The notes under the pieces were generated by a model. The model had not been told where the DNA came from. It worked only from the letters and a program-made list of their open reading frames with translations, and made no database searches. Positions 57,144-64,000 of a stretch of 64,000 nucleotides of DNA are shown one piece after another. Source of the stretch: Aegilops tauschii subsp. strangulata (Eukaryota; Streptophyta; Magnoliopsida; Poales; Poaceae); the NCBI RefSeq assembly GCF_002575655.3, contig NC_053035.3:501734601-501798600 (forward strand), written 5' to 3'. Positions within the stretch are counted from its first letter, which is position 1, and every line of letters begins with the position of its first letter. The position numbers and the translations under genes were made by a program.

Positions 57144-57690
57144 ATGCTCTCTCTGATTGTCGCCCCTCCAGGGTGCCAGCCGTGTAGAGGTGTGGTAGCG
57201 GCCAAGACGACAAGCTGAAGTCACCTGGGTGTTTAGAGGTGCTCTTTCTTTTCGGTCTTCTTTTTTCTGTACTTCATCCTATGATCGGCAAGTGACTCTA
57301 CTAATTTCCATGTCTATTGGGACAATGCATGGGAAACTGAAGAAGCATGGTGTCCGAACCTTTTAAGCTATCAAATCATAAGGCATGGTTTTGCTACTGA
57401 CTTCTCTATAATTCTCTGTTTATTGCTTCACATGAACAATCTGTGCTTATTTGAAATAACCTTCTCTGATAGTGCAAGAAAATAACAAAAACAAAAACAA
57501 AAGATTTAGTAACAAGGCGCACCATAGTTTGGTGGAGAAAACAAAAGGCTTTGTTTGAAAAATTAGGTTCGTGAGTCGTGACTCAAACATAGATTCTAAA
57601 CTACTCTTTTCACTACTATTGCTCTATCCTTCAAATATGGACGAAAGATATTGGAAGATCCGACCATGAGTCCATGATGAAGCCTATGTA
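57144..57690. other. Unassigned AT-rich stretch
   Basis: No coding frame, TIR or LTR end is recognised between the LTR remnant and the Athila pol fragment. Confidence 0.5.
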
Positions 57691-57693
57691 GAA

Positions 57694-59333
57694 TTAAGCG
57701 CAATATCGAGAGAGCATTTTACGAAAAGCACCATGAATAAAATGTGAACCACCATCAGTCATTAAGTATCTAGGGACTCCAAACCTCGGAAAAATAACTT
57801 CTTTAAGTATCTTAATAGAGGTGTTATGATCAGCACTACTAGTTGGAATAGCTTCTACCCACTTAGTAACGTAATCAACAGCAACTAAAATATGTGTATA
57901 CCCATTAGAGGAAGGAAACGGTCCCATATATCAAAGCCCCAAACATCAAATGGTTCAATAACAAGTGAATAGTTCATAGGCATTTCTTAACGTCTACTAA
58001 TATTACCAATGCTTTGACATTCATCACAAGACAAGACAAACTTACGGGCATCTTTGAAAAGAGTAGGCCAATGAAAACCGGATTGCAATACCTTATGTGC
58101 AGTTCTATCTCCAACATGGTGTCCTCCATATGCCTCGGAGTGGCACTTGCGTAGGATCTGTTCCTGTTCATGCTTAGGTACACAACATCTAATAACACCA
58201 TCTACTCCTTCTTTATAAAGGTGTGGGTCATCCCAGAAGTAATGTCTTAAATCATAGAAAACCTTTTTCTTTTGCTGGTATGTGAAACTCGGTGGTATAA
58301 ATTTAGCAACAATGTAATTAGCATAATCAGCATACCATGGAGCAGTACGAGAAGCATTTATGACAGCTAATTGTTCTTTAGGAAAGCTATCATCAATAGG
58401 TAGTGGGTCATCAAGAACATTCTCTAACCTAGACAAGTTGTCTGCAACGGGGTTCTCAGCTCCCTTTCTATCAATAATGTGCAAATCAAATTCTTGTGGC
58501 AAGAGAACCCATCTAATAAGTCTAGGTTTAGCATCTTTCTTTTCCATAAGATATTTAATAGCAGCATGATCAGTGTGAATAGTTACTTTAGAATCAACAA
58601 TATAAGGTCTGAAATTATCACAAGCGAATACAACTGCTAAAAATTCTTTTTCAGTAGTAGCATAATTTCTCTGGGCACTGTCTAGAGTTTTACAAGCATA
58701 TTGGATAACATTTAATTTCTTATCAACTCTTTGTCCTAGAACAACACCTACAGCATAATCACTAGCATCACACATAATTTCAATGGGTAATTCCAATCAG
58801 GTGGCTGGACAATAGGTGCAGAAATCAAGGCTTTCTTAAGTATTTCAAATGCTTCTACACAATCATCATCAAAGACAAAAGGAACATCTTTTTGTAAGAG
58901 ATTAGTCAGAGGCCTAGAAATTTTTGAGAAGTCTTTAATGAACCTCCTATAAAAACCGGCATGACCAAGGAAACTTCTTATACCTTTAATGTCCTTAGGA
59001 CACGGCATCTTTTCAATAGCATCAACTTTACCTTTATCAACTTCAATACCTCTTTCAGAAATTTTATGCCCAAAGACGATACCTTCATTAACCATAAAGT
59101 GGCAATTCTCCCAATTCAAGACAAGATTAGTTTCTTTAAATATCTGCAAAACTCGATCAAGGTTGCTTAAGCAATCATCAAAAGAAGTTCCATACATGGA
59201 GAAATCATGCATGAAAACCTCAACAATCTTTTCACAGAAGTCTGAGAATATAGCAGTCATACATCTTTGAAAGGTAGCAGGTGCATTACATAAACCAAAA
59301 GGCATACGTCTATAAGCAAAGGTACCGAAAGGG
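57694..59333 (-). pseudogene. Athila-lineage Gypsy pol remnant (RT, RNase H, integrase), frameshifted
   Basis: RT (59333-58748) has PFGLCNAPATFQR and a catalytic box reading FMHDF, where FMDDF is expected. RNase H (58796-about 58400) has [19 protein letters not shown] and [10 protein letters not shown]. An integrase zinc region follows (HSEAYGGHH...CDECQ). The integrase core (57927-57694) has VDYVTKWVEA and MTDGGSHF and ends early. A one-base loss separates RT from RNase H near 58785, and another change separates the zinc region from the core near 57940. The sense start is cut by T3 at 59334. It represents the autonomous type that could have supplied enzymes to T1-T3. Confidence 0.88.
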
Positions 59334-60909
59334 TGATACGTCTCCAACCTATCTATAATTTTTGATTGTTCCATGCTATTATATTATTTGTTTTGGATGT
59401 TTAATGGGCTTTATTATGCTCTTTTATATTATTTTTGGGACTAACCTACTAACCGGAGGCCCAGTGCAAATTGTTGTTTTTTGCCTATTTCAATGTTTCA
59501 CAGAAAAGGAATATCAAATGGAACAAAACCTTCGCGAGGATCTTTCTTGGAACAAACGCAATCCAGGAGACTTGGAGTTGAAGTTAGAGACGCAACGAGG
59601 CGGCCACGAGGCAGGAGGGCCCGCCCAGGGGGGGTAGGCGCGTCCCCCACCCTCGTGGACCCCTTGTATCTCCACCAACCTACTTCTTTCGCATATATAT
59701 ACTCTTATACCCTAAAAACATTGGGGGGAGCCACGAAACCACTTTTCCACTGCCGCAACCTTCTGTACCCGTGAGATCCCATCTTGGGGCCTTTTCCGGT
59801 GCTCCGCCGGAGGGGGAATCGATCACGGAGGGCTTCTACATCAACACCATAGCCTCTCCGATGATGTGTGAGTAGTTTACCATAGACCTTCGGGTCCATA
59901 GTTATTAGCTAGATGGATTCTTCTCTCTCTTTGCTTCTTAATACAAAGTTCTCCTCGATGTTCTCGGAGATCTATTCGATGTAATACTTTTTGCGGTGTG
60001 TTTGCCGAGATCCGATGAATTGTGGATTTATGATCAAGTTTATCTATGAATAATATTTGGTTCTTCTCTGAATTCTTATATGCATGATTTGATATCTTTG
60101 CAAGTCTCTTCAAATCACCGGTTTAGTTTGGCCTACTAGATTGATCTTCCTTGCAATGGGAGAAGTGCTTAGCTTTGGGTTCAATCTTGCGGTGTCCTTT
60201 CCCAGTGACAGTAGGGGCAGCAAGGCACGTATTGTATTGTTGCCATCGAGGATAAAAAGATGGGGTTTATATCATATTGCTTGAGTTTATCCCTCTACAT
60301 CATGTCATCTTGCTTAATGCGTTACTCTGTTCTTATGAACTTAATACTCTAGATGCATGTTGGATAGTGGTCGATGTGTGGAGTAATAGTAGTAGATGCA
60401 GAATTGTTTCGATCTACTTGACACGAACGTGATGCCTATGTTCATGATCATTGCCTAGATATTCTCATAACTATGCGCTTTTCTATGAATTGCTCGGCTG
60501 TAATTTGTTCACCCACCGTAATACATGCTATCTTGAGAGAAGCCACTAGTGAAACCTATGGCCCCCGGGTCTCTTTCCTATTATCTTGAATCACTTTTAC
60601 TTACATCACATCTCGTTTACTATTTTGCAATTTTTACTTTCCAATCTATACAACAAAAATACCAAAAATATTTACTTTATTATCTTTATCAGATCTCACT
60701 TTTGCAAGTGGCCATGAAGGGATTGACAACCCCTTTATCGCGTTGGTTGCAAGGTTCTTGATTGTTTGTGCAGGTAGTAGGCGATTTGCGTGTAGTCTCC
60801 TACTGGATTGATACCTTGGTTCTCAAAAACTGAGGGAAATACTTACGCTACTTTGCTGCATCACCGTTTCCTCTTCAAGGGAAAACCAACGCATGCTCAA
60901 GAGGTAGCA
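59334..60909 (+). repeat. T3 5' LTR (1576 bp)
   Basis: Complete at both ends and colinear with the T2 3' LTR. Confidence 0.88.
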
Positions 60910-60920
60910 AGAAGGATTTC

Positions 60921-60938
60921 TGGCGCCGTTGCCGGGGA
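60921..60938 (+). promoter_or_regulatory. T3 primer-binding site (tRNA-Asp)
   Basis: TGGCGCCGTTGCCGGGGA, 11 bp after the LTR end. Confidence 0.88.
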
Positions 60939-61036
60939 GGTTAGTGCTTGAAGGTATATCTTTAGATCTTGCAATCGAATAGTTTAGTTTCTTGTTTTAT
61001 CACTAGTTTAGTCTATAAAAGAAAACTACAAAAAAA

Positions 61037-61813
61037 TTGGAATTGAGGGTGCTTCATCTTTTTAATGTCTTCCGTGAAAATAAGGATTCCGATAATTGTG
61101 CTCAATTGCTAGAGGAAGAATGCATTAAAATGTTTGGCACGAAATCTTTGAATGATGAGCATGATTGCAATGTTGTTAGTATGAATTCCTTGAATACCCA
61201 TGATTCTAATGATATGCAAAGCCACAAGCTTGGGGATGCTATGTTTGATGAAGATGATATGTTTAGTCCCCCAAGTTTTGATGAGCAAATTTATTATGAT
61301 GAAAGCATGCCTCCTATTTATGATGATTATTGTGATGACACGTATGCTATAAAGAGTAATGATATCCATGAAACTTGTCATCATGATTTTAATGCTCAAA
61401 TTGATTATGTGAATAAAGTATCACATGATAGTTATTTCGTTGAGTTTGCTCCCACTACTATTCATAAGAATAAATTTGCTTATGTGGAGAGTAGTAAAAT
61501 TTATATGCTTGTGCATCATGAAAATAATGCTTTATGTGATAGTTATATCGTTGAATTAATTCATGTTGCTACTGAAAATTATTATGAGGGAGGAACATAT
61601 GCTTGTAGGAATTGCAATAATATCAAGTTTCCTTTCTATGTGTTGAAAATCTTGAAGCTATGCTTGTTTTGCTTTACTATGCTAGTTGATTCTTGTTCCC
61701 ATAAGTTGTTTGCTCACAAAATCCCTATGCATAGGAAGTGGGTTAGGCTTAAATGTGCTATTCATATGCTTCATGATGCTCCCGTTATGTTTCAATTCTT
61801 ATCTTTTATGTGA
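61037..61813 (+). pseudogene. T3 ORF, shortened relative of the T1 ORF, start codon lost
   Basis: The open frame (about 258 codons) is homologous to the T1 ORF at both ends: ELRVLHLFNVFRENKDSDNC at the start, and YYEGGTYACRNCNNIKFP and HRKWVRLKCA near the end. About 350 codons of the T1 middle, including the Cys/His-rich part, are absent, yet frame is kept. Where T1 has ATG GAA TTG, T3 has TTG GAA TTG, so the start is missing; the next in-frame ATG is 31 codons on. No enzyme motif is seen. Classed as a damaged or alternatively initiated ORF of unknown function. Confidence 0.6.
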
Positions 61814-61866
61814 GCATCATTGTCATCATCATGCCTAGCTAAAAAGGCATTAAAGAAAAGCGCTTA

Positions 61867-61882
61867 TTGGGAGACAACCCAA
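61867..61882 (+). promoter_or_regulatory. Post-ORF hairpin, T3 copy
   Basis: TTGGGAGACAACCCAA folds into a 5-bp stem, preceded by AGCGCTTA, about 55 bp after the ORF stop. Confidence 0.6.
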
Positions 61883-62159
61883 TATTTACCCTTACTGTTT
61901 TTGTGTGTTCACATGATTAAGCTACTGTAGTAATCATGTTTTATAGCTTTTGTTTCAATAAAGTGCCAAGTAAGACCTTTAGGATAGCTTACGGTGATAG
62001 TTGTGTTTTTCCTGCTGAAAATCAGAAACTTTTGCGCCCTGTAAATTAGTTTTGATAATTCACAGAAACGTGCTTTTGATCTGATTCTTTTTGAAGAAGA
62101 TGAATAAACAAATTGCTTAGGACTTCCTAATTTCTCAGGATTTTTGGAGCTACAGAAGT

Positions 62160-63283
62160 ATTCTAAAGTTACAGATTGCTAAAGACTGTTCTGTTTTTGA
62201 CACATTCTGTTTTCTATGTGTTGTTTGCTTATTTTGATGAATCTATGAGTAGTATCGGAGGGTATGAACCATAGATAAGTTTGAATACAGTAGATATTAC
62301 ACCAATATGAAATTAGAATGAGTTCATAACAGTACCAAAAGTGGTGGTTTTATTTTCTTATACTAACGGAGCTCATAAGATTTTCTGTTGAGTTTTGTGT
62401 TGTGAAGTTTTCAAGTTTTGGGTAAAGATTCGATGGACTATGGAATAAGGAGTGGAAAGAGCCTAAGCTTGGGGATGCCCAAGGCACCCCAAGGTAATAT
62501 TAAAGGACAACCAAGAGCCTAAGCTTGGGGATGCCCCGGATGGCATCCCCTCTTTCGTCTTCGTTCATTGGTAACTTTACTTGGAGCTATATTTTTATTC
62601 ACCACATGATATGTGTTTTGCTTGGAGCGTCATTTTATGTTTTTAGCATTTGCTTGATGTTATTTAGAATAATTTTTTGCATCTCTATTTTCAATAAAAA
62701 TGTTAGCGATAGCCTTTGCCATGCTTATTTTGCAAGTATACATGTTGTTGTTTCAAAACAGAAAGTTTATTGCTGTTGCAAAAATTCCCTAGAAAAGCAG
62801 AATATGATAAAATGTTGAAACTTTTTGCATAATAAGCTCTGATAAATTTTCTACAGTGTGGTAGAATTTCATAATGTTTGGAGTTAGAGAAGTATGATGA
62901 ATCTTGCATTCTTTACAGACTGTACTGTTTTGGCAGATTGCTGTTATGTTTGCATTGTTTGCATATGTTTGCTTGTTTAATGATTCTATTTGAGGATAGG
63001 AATATTAAATATGCAGAAGCATTTAGTATGCAATGTTGAATAGTAATTTTAGTGATTTGTTACAGTAGAGAATGATAAGGTTTTTGCATTGGTTTATACT
63101 AACTTATCTGACGAGTTCTTGTTGAGTTTTGTGTGGATGAAGTTTTGAGATTTAGGGAAACCGAGATATAAAAGGAATTAAGGAGACATAAAAGCTCAAG
63201 CTTGGGGATGCCCAAGGCACCCCAAGATAATATTTCAAGAAGTCTCAAGCATCTAAGCTTGGGGATGCCCCGGTAGGCATCCT
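62160..63283 (+). repeat. Diverged tandem duplication with two hairpin modules in T3
   Basis: Two units, offset by 733 bp, share CTGTTTT...TGTTTGCTT and TTGAGTTTTGTGT blocks and end in a hairpin module. In module 1 the hairpins are 62468-62493 and 62527-62550. In module 2 they are 63201-63226 and 63261-63282, the last truncated by the LTR insertion. Each second hairpin pairs GGGGATGCC with GGCATCC(CC). Confidence 0.65.
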
Positions 63284-64000
63284 TGTCGGTGTCAAAACCG
63301 GCAGATCTCGGGTAGGGGGTCCCGAACTGTGCGTCTAAGGTCGATGGTAACAGGAGACGGGGGACACGATGTTTACCCAGGTTCGGGCCCTCTCTATGGA
63401 GGTAATACCCTACTTCCTGCTTGCTTGATCTTGATGAATATGAGTATTACAAGAGTTGATCTACCACGAGATCGTAATGGCTAAAACCCTAGAAGTCTAG
63501 CCTGTATTGTTATGATTGCCTCTACGGACTAAACCCTCCGGTTCATATAGAAAACGGACCGGGCTTCAATGATGATGTGTCCGGCGCGCAAATTGTCTTC
63601 GGCATTGTAAGGCGGGTTCCTCCTCCGAATACTCCAAAACAGCCTTCGAACACAGGAAACGTGTCCGGCTCTGCAAAACAAATACCACACACAACGCAAA
63701 GGGTATAATATTTCACGAGTCCAATCTACCGACAACTTTTTGTAGCGTGACATCACATCGCTGCCCGGTTATTATTTCGAACCGGTTTTTAGCCTGCCGC
63801 TCCATGCATCAAGATGCGGTTTCCATTGGCACGTCTTGTCGCAGCAGAGATCGTGCCCCTTTATTACGGGATTCTCATCAATACGGGCGTGGGTAATCCA
63901 ACCGTGCCGTCTGCACGGCCCTTGGGAATAGGCGAGTTTTAAGGCGAGTGGGGAGGCGCTTGATATTCATTGCCTTTATAAGGAGATAAGGTTTCTTTCA
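63284..64000 (-). mobile_element. LTR retrotransposon end inserted into T3, runs off the window
   Basis: Starts TGTCGGTGTCAAAACCGGCA, closely matching the outer end of the LTR at 6681 for about 240 bp and then diverging. In sense (minus) this is the 3' LTR terminus GACACCGACA. The other LTR boundary and any internal region cannot be placed. No coding frame is supported. Confidence 0.7.

Larger units (their letters stand above)
59334..63283 (+). mobile_element. T3: non-autonomous Athila-like Gypsy element, 5' part
   Basis: 5' LTR 59334-60909 (TGATACGTC...GTAGCA), PBS 60921-60938, ORF 61037-61813, then non-coding interior. It is inserted in the Athila pol fragment (left flank aaggg) and cut at 63284 by another LTR element. 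The 3' LTR is outside the window or beyond that insertion. Confidence 0.85.

Overview
This window reads as intergenic DNA from a large Triticeae genome (wheat, Aegilops or a close relative). Almost all of it is nested transposable elements. The signs are: Athila-lineage Gypsy elements primed by tRNA-Asp, Copia elements of the Angela/BARE1/WIS2 type, a CACTA terminus with subterminal repeats, Stowaway MITEs with CTCCCTCCGT ends, and GC-rich grass-type coding sequence in the few gene-like islands. Family names come from recognition only; no database was searched.

Layout. 1-1667: 3' part of a CACTA transposon with a decayed Ulp1-like protease exon. 1668-5257: two related Gypsy LTRs in inverted orientation. 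5258-5600: FAR1-like fragment. 5601-29215: one non-autonomous Athila-like Gypsy (called T1, minus strand, TSD ataac). Its 3' LTR is split by a second non-autonomous Gypsy (6681-13478, TSD catac) and by an apparently intact Copia (13777-22549, TSD gtggg, 1326-codon open polyprotein). 29216-32530: older LTR remnant with a nested solo LTR and a spacer. 32531-38814: second Athila-like non-autonomous element (T2, plus strand) with an intact but different 279-aa ORF. 38815-41914: decayed Copia. 41915-46766: second copy of the block at 27588-32530, so a segmental duplication. 46977-48756: PIF/Harbinger-like element (TSD tta) carrying a GC-rich 333-aa ORF with its own TATA box. 49005-49484: LTR scrap and a foldback MITE.

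51663-54170 holds the best candidate host gene. It is a small spliced minus-strand gene with a likely mitochondrial presequence, a 5'UTR intron, and a main intron swollen by tandem repeats and Stowaway MITEs. It is followed by a Copia gag remnant, a GC-rich island, a LINE RNase H remnant, an LTR remnant and a frameshifted Athila pol fragment (57694-59333). From 59334 a third non-autonomous Athila-like element (T3, plus strand) runs until another LTR element cuts it at 63284.

The most unusual theme is the T1/T2/T3 group. These elements lack pol but share LTR starts, the tRNA-Asp primer site, a hairpin just after the ORF stop, and a paired-hairpin module that repeats the polypurine-tract sequence. 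Yet they carry two unrelated ORFs in the same slot (T1 and T3 versus T2). Presumably an autonomous Athila relative, like the pol remnant at 57694-59333, supplied their enzymes.
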